Assembly: GCA_018623675.1 (NCBI GenBank)
Contig: JAAZVJ010000046.1
Location: 1-7,191 of the forward strand
Direction: 5' to 3'
Source of the DNA: Synechococcus sp. HW_metabat.54
GTDB taxonomy: Bacteria; Cyanobacteriota; Cyanobacteriia; PCC-6307; Cyanobiaceae
DNA length: 7,191 nucleotides
How positions within the stretch are numbered: position 1 is the stretch's first letter; each line of letters starts with the position of its first letter. The position numbers and the translations under genes were made by a program. Under the pieces are notes generated by a model. The model saw only the letters and a list, made by a program, of their open reading frames with translations, searched no databases and had not been told where the DNA came from. Below, in pieces: positions 1 through 6,394 of the stretch.

Positions 1-603
1 GAACGCCAGGGTGGTCGCGTTCAGATGGGGGTCTTGGCAGCCAAGGCCAGTCCGAAGCAATCGGTTGTATTGCATGAGGAAACCTCTGCGCCGATGCATG
101 CTTTGTTGAGCCTGGCCAACACGGAAAGTCACAACTTCACGGCGGAGGTTTTATTGCGCCAGGCCGCTGATGCATGGGATGTACGCCAAGCATCACACCG
201 TGCATTCCAGTGGATGAGACAACAGTCCCTACCGGTGAATGGTCTGCGTATTACGGATGGCAGTGGCCTTTCCCGGGGCAATCGCGTGACCAGCCGAACC
301 CTGGCGGCATTACTGATGCGGATGAACCAACATCCACTGAGTGCCTACTACAGGGCTTCGATGGCCATTGCCGGGCGCCGAGGAACACTGCGGAACTATT
401 TCCGTGGCACGAGCCTTGCAGGACGTTTCCATGGCAAGACGGGAACTCTCACGGGGGTGCGTTCCGTCAGTGGAATCCTGGAAACGAGAGCGGGATTGCG
501 CTTCGTAAGCATGATTTCGAACGGAGCCCCAAACCCAAACAGCACGATTGGGCAGGTGCTCCGCTCGGTGCAGCAGTTCAGCCCGTGCCCTTCATCGACC
601 TGA
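1..603 (+). CDS. dacB: D-alanyl-D-alanine carboxypeptidase/endopeptidase, PBP4 type (3' part)
   Basis: The reading frame is open from base 1, so the 5' part lies outside the window. About 200 C-terminal residues are visible. They carry two of the three active-site motifs of the penicillin-binding S13 peptidase family: SxN as Ser-His-Asn (bases 127-135, in TESHNFTAEVLL) and KTG (bases 436-444, in HGKTGTLTGVRSVSG). The family signature DGSGLSRGN lies between them. The SxxK motif with the catalytic serine must be upstream. Members of this family trim D-Ala from peptidoglycan stem peptides or cut cross-links in the periplasm. The protein ends soon after the last family-conserved block. The stop (601-603) lies inside the convergent coiled-coil gene, giving a 26-bp tail-to-tail overlap. 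Family assignment is firm; whether it acts as carboxypeptidase or endopeptidase cannot be told. Confidence 0.93.
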   Translation, partial: ERQGGRVQMGVLAAKASPKQSVVLHEETSAPMHALLSLANTESHNFTAEVLLRQAADAWDVRQASHRAFQWMRQQSLPVNGLRITDGSGLSRGNRVTSRTLAALLMRMNQHPLSAYYRASMAIAGRRGTLRNYFRGTSLAGRFHGKTGTLTGVRSVSGILETRAGLRFVSMISNGAPNPNSTIGQVLRSVQQFSPCPSST

Positions 604-643
604 GCCGTGAAGCAGCACGCCGGGCACGGGTGATCGGCACTGC
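573..643. repeat. Inverted repeat at the convergent gene ends, possible bidirectional terminator
   Basis: CCCGTGCCC (582-590) and GGGCACGGG (622-630) form a perfect 9-bp inverted repeat around a 31-base loop. A second, outer pairing, GCAGT (573-577) with ACTGC (639-643), could extend it past an internal loop. It sits where the two convergent genes end: the dacB stop (601-603) is in the loop and the coiled-coil gene stop (578-580) is just outside the left inner arm. No T-run follows on either strand and the loop is long, so it is not a classical intrinsic terminator. A chance GC-rich repeat is possible. Confidence 0.3.
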
Positions 644-1528
644 TTCATTGCCCTGACGCTCGCCGCCAGTTGTGCGTCCTGCGGACCCGGTATCGGCGGG
701 ACGAATGGCCTGGATTTTGACCAATTCTTGGCGACCAGAAAGCACCACCTGAGCCATCTCTTTCAGGCGACCTTCCAGTTCTCCCAAGGTCTGCTCGGCG
801 TAACGGTTCGCGCCATCTTGAACGGCTACAGCTTCCTGGCGAGAGCGCTGAATCAGGCTTTCACATTGCTGCTGTGTTTGCTGGCGGTACTGAAGGGCTT
901 CCTGATGAAGACGCTCAGCTTCCGACTGGGCTTCCTGCTGGACCCGCACACTTTCCTGACGCACCTGTTCCAGCTCCTGGAGCGCTTGCTGGCGATTGCG
1001 CTCGTGTTGTTCACCAAGCTGACGCTTGAGCTCGATCGCTTCCTGATCAAGCTGCTGACGACGCTGCAGTGCCTCCTGCTCGAGCTGTTGGCGGCGGGTT
1101 GCAAACTGCTGCTCCAGCTGAGACAGCTTGGTTTGCATCTCGTGCTCTAACTGAGCGGATTGCTGTCGCGTGGTCTGAAGCAACTGCTCGCATTGTTGGC
1201 GAGCCTGCTCCCGCAATTCATTCACCTGACGCTCGGCTTCCTGACGGATCGACGCTGTATTAACGAGCTGGTCGCGTTGCTGCTGGGCCTTTTGAACAAT
1301 CTCGTCAGCCTGTTGCTTGGCAGTGGCGATGAACTCATCGCGCTTCTGGAGCAATTGATCGGCTTGGTTGACCTGAGCTGGAAGGGTTTCACGAACAGCG
1401 TCCAGCAGCTCAACGGCGTCTTGTTCGTTCACCAGACGACCGCCGCTGAAAGGAATACGACTCCCCTCAAGCAGGATCTCCTCCAGCTGATCGAGCTGGT
1501 CGAGCACCGGGAACCGTATCTCGCTCAT
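578..1528 (-). CDS. DivIVA/Cdv3-like coiled-coil protein, putative cell-division factor
   Basis: This 316-residue protein has three parts. Residues 1-55 form a short head ([16 protein letters not shown], then [19 protein letters not shown]). Residues 57 to about 245 are a very Gln/Glu/Arg-rich coiled coil. The tail from about 276 is Gly/Arg/Ser-rich, basic and probably disordered. From memory, the head (LEExLL..RIPF...LVxE) followed by a long coiled coil resembles the cyanobacterial DivIVA-like division protein Cdv3. The match is from recall, so no symbol is given. No signal peptide or membrane segment is visible, so it should be cytoplasmic. Its ATG (1528-1526) overlaps the coaD stop in an ATGA, with no evident Shine-Dalgarno, suggesting translational coupling. 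A role in placing or shaping the septum is inference; dacB next door also concerns the wall. It could instead be a scaffold protein of unknown role. Confidence 0.8.
   Translation of the reverse strand: MSEIRFPVLDQLDQLEEILLEGSRIPFSGGRLVNEQDAVELLDAVRETLPAQVNQADQLLQKRDEFIATAKQQADEIVQKAQQQRDQLVNTASIRQEAERQVNELREQARQQCEQLLQTTRQQSAQLEHEMQTKLSQLEQQFATRRQQLEQEALQRRQQLDQEAIELKRQLGEQHERNRQQALQELEQVRQESVRVQQEAQSEAERLHQEALQYRQQTQQQCESLIQRSRQEAVAVQDGANRYAEQTLGELEGRLKEMAQVVLSGRQELVKIQAIRPADTGSAGRTTGGERQGNEAVPITRARRAASRLRSMKGTG
998..1228 (-). repeat. 11-residue (hendecad) coiled-coil repeat within the DivIVA-like protein
   Basis: Residues 101-177 of the minus-strand coiled-coil protein fall into seven consecutive 11-residue units with Leu at exactly the same place: Leu105, 116, 127, 138, 149, 160 and 171. 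Each Leu is preceded mostly by Gln (EL, QL, QL, QL, QL, QL, QL). Units such as [11 protein letters not shown] and [11 protein letters not shown] are near copies. The 11-residue register can be laid from about residue 57 to 243, with Ile, Ala or Ser replacing Leu outside the core. Hendecad packing gives an almost straight or slightly right-handed coiled coil rather than the left-handed heptad type. Confidence 0.75.
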
Positions 1529-2022
1529 GACATCGAGGCTGGGAAAGGCAAATTAAAGAGCCTCGCGAGGTCATCCGCCACCACTGAGGGGACCATGTGG
1601 CCGACTGGCCCCCCAAACCGGGCCACTTCCTTCACGACAGAACTACTGAGAAAGCTGTGATGGGCGGAGGTGGCAAGAAACACGGTCTCGAACTCCGCCG
1701 ACAGAGAACGGTTGGTGTGGGCAATTTGCAGTTCGTATTCGAAGTCGCTCATGGCTCTCAGACCGCGCAAGATCAAATCAACGCCGTTGTTCCGGGCACA
1801 CTGAACGGTGAGACCGTCGAAGCTGATCACCTCAACACCCTTGAGATGGGCGGTGGCTGTGCGGATCTGAGCAAGACGCTGTTCAAGCGGAAACGCGGGC
1901 GTTTTGCCGGGGTTCTGGAGGACAGCAACCACCACCTCCCCGAACAGAGCGCACCCCCGCTCAATCAAGTCCAGGTGACCAAGGGTTAGGGGATCAAAAC
2001 TGCCTGGATAGAGCGCTCGCAT
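1525..2022 (-). CDS. coaD: Phosphopantetheine adenylyltransferase
   Basis: CoaD transfers AMP from ATP to 4'-phosphopantetheine to make dephospho-CoA, the penultimate step of coenzyme A synthesis, in the cytoplasm. The 165-residue protein (E. coli CoaD has 159) starts [16 protein letters not shown]. It carries the nucleotidyltransferase TxGH motif (residues 13-16), the [13 protein letters not shown] block (85-97) that matches E. coli IRGLRAVADFEYE, and the SSSVVKE motif (126-132) corresponding to ISSSLVKE. I chose the ATG at 2022-2020 because it aligns with the E. coli N-terminus. A GTG three codons upstream (2031-2029) would add only Met-Leu-Ala. No clear Shine-Dalgarno is present. It is first in a two-gene leftward unit with the coiled-coil gene, which it overlaps by 4 bp. 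Confidence 0.97.
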   Translation of the reverse strand: MRALYPGSFDPLTLGHLDLIERGCALFGEVVVAVLQNPGKTPAFPLEQRLAQIRTATAHLKGVEVISFDGLTVQCARNNGVDLILRGLRAMSDFEYELQIAHTNRSLSAEFETVFLATSAHHSFLSSSVVKEVARFGGPVGHMVPSVVADDLARLFNLPFPASMS

Positions 2023-2094
2023 TGCCAGCACGCAATTGCCCGGATCCTATGCAGCCTTCCTGACTAGATTTCCGGCACTGCTGTTTTTCAGACC
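2023..2094. promoter_or_regulatory. Divergent intergenic region between coaD and the flavin reductase gene
   Basis: These 72 bp must hold the start signals for both directions. On the plus strand, TAGATT (2065-2070) fits a TANNNT -10 box and would start RNA about 18 bases before the ATG at 2095. On the minus strand, TAGGAT (top-strand 2049-2044) fits a -10 box and would give a similarly short leader for coaD. No convincing TTGACA-type -35 box accompanies either, so the exact boxes are weak guesses; that promoters lie here follows from the divergent layout. Confidence 0.35.
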
Positions 2095-2577
2095 ATGAGC
2101 CTCGACGCTGAAGCCAAGAAGGTGCTCCTGCGCAAGATCCCCCATGGCCTGTTCATTTGTGGTGTGCGAGAGGGCGATCAGGTCAATGGGTTCACGGCCA
2201 GTTGGGTGACCCAGGGATCGTTCGAGCCGCCGCTTGTGGTGATGGCCGTTCGCAGTGACAGCACCAGCCACGGAATGATCGAACGCACGGGTCAGTTCTC
2301 TTTGAATGTGTTGAGGGCTGACCAAAAAGACCTGTCTGCCGTGTTCTTCAAACCACAGGCAGGCGTGGGCGGTCGTTTTGAAGCTGCTCCCTACGACGAA
2401 GGGCCCCTGGGCCTTCCCTTGCTGAAAGACGCCATCGGCGGCGTGGAATGCAAGGTTGTTGGTTGCATCGCCCATGGCGACCACAGCGTGTTTGTGGGTG
2501 AGGTCAAAACCGCCAAGCTTCTTCAAGACGGAGAAGCCCTCAACCTGGCGAACACTGGTTGGAACTACGGAGGCTGA
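2095..2577 (+). CDS. Flavin reductase-like FMN-binding domain protein
   Basis: This 160-residue single-domain protein resembles the flavin reductase-like FMN-binding family. The relevant blocks are [17 protein letters not shown] (residues 12-28), [22 protein letters not shown] (31-52), a Ser/Thr-rich turn and GQFSLNVL (66-73). Near the end come a [10 protein letters not shown] block (128-137) and the terminal NTGWNYGG. The same domain is found at the C-terminus of cyanobacterial diflavin flavodiiron proteins, and stand-alone copies reduce or carry flavin using NAD(P)H. The substrate and partner here are unknown. No signal peptide is visible. The ATG at 2095 starts the conserved region with no Shine-Dalgarno. 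It heads the plus-strand series and stops 7 bases before uvrC, so co-transcription is likely. Supply of reduced flavin to the downstream photolyase-family protein is possible but is only inference from position. Confidence 0.9.
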   Translation: MSLDAEAKKVLLRKIPHGLFICGVREGDQVNGFTASWVTQGSFEPPLVVMAVRSDSTSHGMIERTGQFSLNVLRADQKDLSAVFFKPQAGVGGRFEAAPYDEGPLGLPLLKDAIGGVECKVVGCIAHGDHSVFVGEVKTAKLLQDGEALNLANTGWNYGG

Positions 2578-2580
2578 GGA
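2569..2580 (+). promoter_or_regulatory. Ribosome binding site deciding the uvrC TTG start
   Basis: GGAGG (2569-2573) lies 11 bases, and GAGGA (2576-2580) 4 bases, before the TTG at 2585. Both fit pairing with the 16S anti-Shine-Dalgarno better than anything near the ATG at 2456. The site covers the end and stop of the flavin reductase gene, which points to coupled translation. Confidence 0.45.
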
Positions 2581-2584
2581 CGCC

Positions 2585-4558
2585 TTGGCGCCCAATCCTG
2601 CATCGCAACCGCTGCTGACCCAGCCCGAACGACTCGAGCGACGCTTAAAGGAAATTCCTTCCGAACCCGGTTGTTACCTGATGCGGGATCGGGAGGACAG
2701 GATCCTTTATGTGGGCAAATCAAAAGCCCTCAGGAGTCGGGTGCGGAGCTATTTCCGCAGCCGGCACGACCTTTCACCACGCATTCGCCTGATGACGCGT
2801 CAGGTGTGCGAAATCGAATTCATCGTCACCGATAGCGAAGCGGAGGCGTTGGTTCTTGAATCCAATCTGATCAAGAACCATCAGCCACATTTCAATGTTC
2901 TGCTGAAAGACGACAAGAAATATCCCTACCTCTGCATCACGTGGAGCGAGGCTTACCCACGAATCTTCATCACGCGGCGGCGGCGTTTTCGGAGCCCACT
3001 CGATCGCTTCTATGGCCCCTACGTGGATGTTGGATTACTGCGGCGCACGCTTTTTTTGGTGAAGCGGGTCTTTCCTTTACGCCAACGGCCTCGTCCGTTG
3101 TATCCAGACCGCACGTGCCTCAATCACGCCATTGGGCGTTGTCCAGGGGTATGCCAGGAAAAGATCTCGTCTGAGGACTACCACCGCACGCTCCGGAAGG
3201 TGGCCATGGTGTTTCAGGGACGCAGCGACGAGCTGCAGACCTTGCTCAACGAGCAAATGGAGCGCTACGCCGAACGCCTGGATTTCGAATCTGCTGCAAG
3301 GGTTCGCGATCAGCTTCAAGGACTCGATCAACTCACAGCGGATCAGAAAATGAGCTTGCCGGACTCATCGGTAAGCCGGGATGTGCTGGCGTTGGCCAGT
3401 GATGACAAGGTCGCCGCTGTCCAGTTGTTCCAGATGCGCGCTGGAAAACTTGTCGGCCGGCTTGGCTTCACTGCCGATGCATCCGGCCTCAACCCCGGCC
3501 AGATCCTGCAACGCGTGATCGAAGAGCACTACAGCCAGGTCGACGCTGTTGAAGTGCCTCCGAAATTACTGATCGAACATCCATTGCCCCAGCAGGAGTT
3601 GATGGAGGAATGGCTCGGTGAACAACGGGAACGACGCGTCGTGATCGAGTGTCCGCAACGCAGCCAAAAAGCTGACTTGATCGAATTGGTGCATCGCAAC
3701 GCCGAATTTGAACTTCTACGCGCCAAACAAGGTCAGGAACAACAGGCCTTGGCCACGGAAGATCTCGCCCAACTGCTCGAGCTCCCCAAGCCACCAAGGC
3801 GGATTGAGGGGTACGACATCAGCCATATCCAAGGCAGTGATGCAGTGGCCTCTCAGGTGGTGTTCATCGATGGCCTGCCGGCAAAACAGCACTACCGCAA
3901 ATACAAAATCCGTAGTGCGAGCATCCGGTCAGGCCATAGCGACGACTTCATGGCCATGGCTGAAATCATGCGCCGCCGCTTCCGACGCTGGGCGCGCGTT
4001 AAGGCTGAAGGCGCTGATCTAGGCGCGTTGCGCCATAAAGGCGGCAGCGCTTTGCAAACAGATGGCCTCAATGATTGGCCTGATGTGGTGATGATCGATG
4101 GAGGCAAAGGCCAACTCTCCGCGGTGATGGAGGCCCTGCGAGAACTCGATCTCCATGAAGACCTCAACGTGTGTTCTCTGGCCAAGCAACGCGAGGAAAT
4201 TTTCCTTCCTGGTGAAAGCAACCCCGTGGAGAGCGAGCCTGATCAGCTCGGCGTTGCTTTGCTGAGGCGATTGCGCGATGAGGCCCATCGGTTTGCGGTG
4301 AGCTTTCATCGCCAACAACGTGGTGAACGGATGAAGCGTTCACGCCTCTCCGACATTCCCGGCCTTGGGCCAAAGCGCATTCGAGACCTTCTCGCCCACT
4401 TCCATTCCATTGATGCTATTCAGCTCGCCAGCGTGGAACAGTTGGGCTCCGCACCTGGAGTGGGCCCGTCGCTGGCGCAGCAGATCAGGGATTACTTTCA
4501 CCCAGATGAATCCGACGCCAACGCCCTTGCATCTGCTCCCGAGTTCGACCAGGGCTGA
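2585..4558 (+). CDS. uvrC: Excinuclease ABC subunit C
   Basis: UvrC makes both incisions around a DNA lesion in UvrABC nucleotide excision repair. From a TTG start it has 657 residues. The GIY-YIG nuclease, which makes the 3' cut, spans about residues 18-105: GCY at 29-31, LYVGK at 41-45, Arg50, Glu92. Next come a cysteine-bearing segment (168-190) and a UVR helix pair that contacts UvrB (about 218-250). The RNase H-like nuclease for the 5' cut has Asp411, Asp454, Asp505 and His575, matching E. coli D399/D438/D466/H538. Two helix-hairpin-helix motifs (588-640) complete it. An ATG at 2456 is in frame but would overlap the preceding gene by 122 bp and add 43 residues unlike the family. Oddities: Arg168 replaces the first [4Fe-4S] cysteine of E. 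coli UvrC (Cys178, 186 and 190 remain), and there is an insertion of about 23 residues at 472-496. Confidence 0.97.
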   Translation: MAPNPASQPLLTQPERLERRLKEIPSEPGCYLMRDREDRILYVGKSKALRSRVRSYFRSRHDLSPRIRLMTRQVCEIEFIVTDSEAEALVLESNLIKNHQPHFNVLLKDDKKYPYLCITWSEAYPRIFITRRRRFRSPLDRFYGPYVDVGLLRRTLFLVKRVFPLRQRPRPLYPDRTCLNHAIGRCPGVCQEKISSEDYHRTLRKVAMVFQGRSDELQTLLNEQMERYAERLDFESAARVRDQLQGLDQLTADQKMSLPDSSVSRDVLALASDDKVAAVQLFQMRAGKLVGRLGFTADASGLNPGQILQRVIEEHYSQVDAVEVPPKLLIEHPLPQQELMEEWLGEQRERRVVIECPQRSQKADLIELVHRNAEFELLRAKQGQEQQALATEDLAQLLELPKPPRRIEGYDISHIQGSDAVASQVVFIDGLPAKQHYRKYKIRSASIRSGHSDDFMAMAEIMRRRFRRWARVKAEGADLGALRHKGGSALQTDGLNDWPDVVMIDGGKGQLSAVMEALRELDLHEDLNVCSLAKQREEIFLPGESNPVESEPDQLGVALLRRLRDEAHRFAVSFHRQQRGERMKRSRLSDIPGLGPKRIRDLLAHFHSIDAIQLASVEQLGSAPGVGPSLAQQIRDYFHPDESDANALASAPEFDQG

Positions 4559-4844
4559 GGTTCTGCGCAGGACGCTTTGCGCTGCCTTGTTGGTGGGGAT
4601 GCTGTGGCTCGTCCAGCCCGTGCTGGCGGCTCCTGGTTTGTGTGCTGGCCCCGTGTGTGCCGACGGCATTACCCGCAGCGCCAAGAATCATTGGCAACTG
4701 CTGCTCAGGCTTGAGGATCAGCAGGGTCACCGCGAAAAGGTGGTGATGGATTGCCGTGCTGGCGTTCTCAGTCCGCAAGCAGGACTCGTGGATCGCGGTT
4801 ACGCCCGCTCACTGGGGCTTCGACTCTGTCGTTACGTTTCTTAA
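4506..4844 (+). CDS. Small putative secreted cysteine-containing protein, unknown function
   Basis: I do not recognise this gene. From the ATG at 4506 it encodes 112 residues. A polar, basic start (Arg17, Arg21, Arg22) is followed by a hydrophobic stretch (about 23-40) and a likely signal peptidase site near VLA-APG (about 41/42). The mature part of about 70 residues has four cysteines (46, 51, 83, 108), enough for two disulfides, in a Trp/Leu-rich segment ending near LRLCRYVS. Export to the periplasm or thylakoid lumen is likely. The start overlaps the uvrC 3' end by 53 bp in another frame. A later in-frame ATG at 4599 would destroy the signal peptide, so it is less likely. The next gene starts 27 bases downstream. 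Base composition matches the neighbours. Confidence 0.65.
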   Translation: MNPTPTPLHLLPSSTRAEVLRRTLCAALLVGMLWLVQPVLAAPGLCAGPVCADGITRSAKNHWQLLLRLEDQQGHREKVVMDCRAGVLSPQAGLVDRGYARSLGLRLCRYVS

Positions 4845-4871
4845 GCAGACCTGAAGCCCTCCTGCTTGGCG

Positions 4872-6359
4872 ATGGAGATCACACTCATCTACCCCCATCA
4901 GCTCTTTGCTGACCATCCCGCATTGGCACCAGGTCGGGCCGTGGTTCTCCTCGAGGACCCACTGTTTTTCGGTACGGATCCCCGTTGGCCTGGTCGCGTG
5001 CATCGCCAACGCGCACTGCTTCATCGCCTTTCCATGCAGGCCTACGCGTCGCGGTTGAAGCAGCGTGGCTACGACGTGAGCATTCAGGAGCATCACCAGG
5101 CTGCTGACACGGAAGCCCACCTTCAGCTGCTTTGGGCAAAGGGGTATCGCAGTTTTCACATTGCAGACCCGGTTGATGATCTGCTGGAGCGACGACTGAA
5201 AACAGCAGTCAGCAAGAGGCAGGGATCGTTAGTTGTCACCAACACGCCCATGCTGCTGACGCCACCGGAGGTGCTCGAGGACCATTTCGGTGGAAGCCGC
5301 AAGCCGTTCATGGCGCGTTTCTACGAAATGCAGCGCAAAAGGATGGGGATATTGCTCACACCTGAAGGCACCCCTATCGGCGGCCAGTGGAGCTTTGATG
5401 CCGACAACCGCAAGAAACTCCCCAAGGGAATTGACGTGCCACCAGAGCCCTGTTGTGCATCTGATCCAGAAACTGAGAAAGCTCAGCAAAGGTTGGAAAA
5501 CGAGGCGCTACCGCTGATCGGCTCAGCACAGACCTTCCAGTATCCCGTTGATCATGAGCAGGCTGAAACCTGGTTGAACGGCTTTCTGGAGGAGCGGTTT
5601 CATCGCTTTGGCGACTACGAAGACGCGATTAGTCGTCAACACCGGGTGATGTGGCATGGGGTCCTGACCCCGATGCTGAACATCGGTCTCTTAACCCCAG
5701 AGCAAGTGATGCAGCGAGCACTGGAGGCCGGGGAAGCGAAGCAGATACCGCTCAATTCCTTGGAAGGGTTTGTGCGCCAAATCATTGGGTGGAGAGAATT
5801 CATGGCTGCGATGTACCGGCGTCATGGGAGAACCATGCGCACCAGCAATTTTTGGCAGTTTGAAAACAAGCCCATACCGGAGGCGTTCTACACCGGTTCC
5901 ACCGGACTTCCTCCCATCGATGACGCCATTCACCATGCGCTAGAGACCGGGTACTGCCATCACATCGAGCGATTAATGCTGATTGGCAATGTGATGCTCC
6001 TCTGCGGTTTCCACCCAGACCGGGTGTACCAGTGGTTCATGGATCTGTTTGTCGACGCCTATGACTGGGTCATGGTGCCCAACGTGTATGGCATGAGCCA
6101 GTTTGCGGATGGAGGGTTGTTCACCACCAAGCCTTATCTGTCGGGCTCCAACTATGTGCGCAAGATGTCCGACTATCCCAAAGGTGAATGGTGTGACATC
6201 TGGGACGGACTGTTCTGGAGCTTTATCGCCAAGCACCAGGACTTTTTCCGGGGTCAATATCGCCTGGCGATGATGACGCGCAATCTTGATCGCATGGGAT
6301 CCGACAAACTGCATGCCCATCAACAACGGGCATCACAGTTTCTTGACGGGCTGAGCTGA
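4872..6359 (+). CDS. Photolyase/cryptochrome-family protein (bacterial (6-4)/FeS-BCP-like group) lacking cluster cysteines
   Basis: The 495-residue protein has the layout of the deoxyribodipyrimidine photolyase-related family, whose best-known members (Agrobacterium PhrB, Rhodobacter CryB) are FAD-containing (6-4) photolyases. The N-terminal antenna-type domain runs to about residue 120 (IYPHQLF, VVLLEDP, and the RLSMQAYASRL helix). The FAD domain has FHRFGDYEDAI (243-253), LTPMLNIGLLTPEQV (265-279), LEGFVRQIIGWREF (297-310), GYCHHIERLM (360-369), DAYDWVMVPNVYGMSQFADGG (395-415) and the KPYxxSxNYVRKMSDY block (420-435). His363-His364 and Tyr422 match residues tied to lesion repair in PhrB. 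The [4Fe-4S] ligands are absent: Pro348 sits at the first, and the Cys-rich loop after MSDY is shortened to PKGEWCDIWDG with one Cys. I chose the ATG at 4872; a TTG at 4866 adds two codons. Repair versus signalling cannot be settled. Confidence 0.9.
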   Translation: MEITLIYPHQLFADHPALAPGRAVVLLEDPLFFGTDPRWPGRVHRQRALLHRLSMQAYASRLKQRGYDVSIQEHHQAADTEAHLQLLWAKGYRSFHIADPVDDLLERRLKTAVSKRQGSLVVTNTPMLLTPPEVLEDHFGGSRKPFMARFYEMQRKRMGILLTPEGTPIGGQWSFDADNRKKLPKGIDVPPEPCCASDPETEKAQQRLENEALPLIGSAQTFQYPVDHEQAETWLNGFLEERFHRFGDYEDAISRQHRVMWHGVLTPMLNIGLLTPEQVMQRALEAGEAKQIPLNSLEGFVRQIIGWREFMAAMYRRHGRTMRTSNFWQFENKPIPEAFYTGSTGLPPIDDAIHHALETGYCHHIERLMLIGNVMLLCGFHPDRVYQWFMDLFVDAYDWVMVPNVYGMSQFADGGLFTTKPYLSGSNYVRKMSDYPKGEWCDIWDGLFWSFIAKHQDFFRGQYRLAMMTRNLDRMGSDKLHAHQQRASQFLDGLS

Positions 6360-6394
6360 GTGGTCCCTATGGTCTTGGCGTTATTGGATCCGTC

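Noticed and set aside
728..1660. Plus-strand open frames of 140 and 166 codons rich in Leu, resembling membrane proteins
   Set aside because: They are the complement of the Gln-rich coiled-coil gene: CAG/CAA codons read as CTG/TTG on the other strand, giving false hydrophobic stretches. The minus-strand gene has head, coiled coil and tail structure and couples to coaD.
1597..1989. Plus-strand open frame of 130 codons opposite coaD
   Set aside because: coaD on the minus strand has all family motifs; this frame shows no recognisable domain.
2456..2584. Longer uvrC start at the ATG at 2456
   Set aside because: It would overlap the flavin reductase gene by 122 bp and add 43 residues unlike UvrC, while TTG 2585 has Shine-Dalgarno matches and fits the family N-terminus.
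2047..2595. Minus-strand open frame of 182 codons opposite the flavin reductase gene
   Set aside because: It is the complement of a gene with clear family motifs and has no recognisable domain; long antisense frames are common at this base composition.
4365..4505. Longer start for the small secreted protein at 4365
   Set aside because: It would put 47 residues inside uvrC before the signal peptide, hiding it from the N-terminus; the ATG at 4506 gives a normal exported-protein layout.
5973..6326. Minus-strand open frame of 117 codons opposite the photolyase-family gene
   Set aside because: It lies wholly opposite a conserved FAD-domain region and shows no recognisable motif.
6360..6394. Possible promoter or terminator between the photolyase-family gene and hemJ
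   Set aside because: In 35 bp I see no stable hairpin with a T-run and no paired -35/-10 boxes; read-through is the simpler reading.
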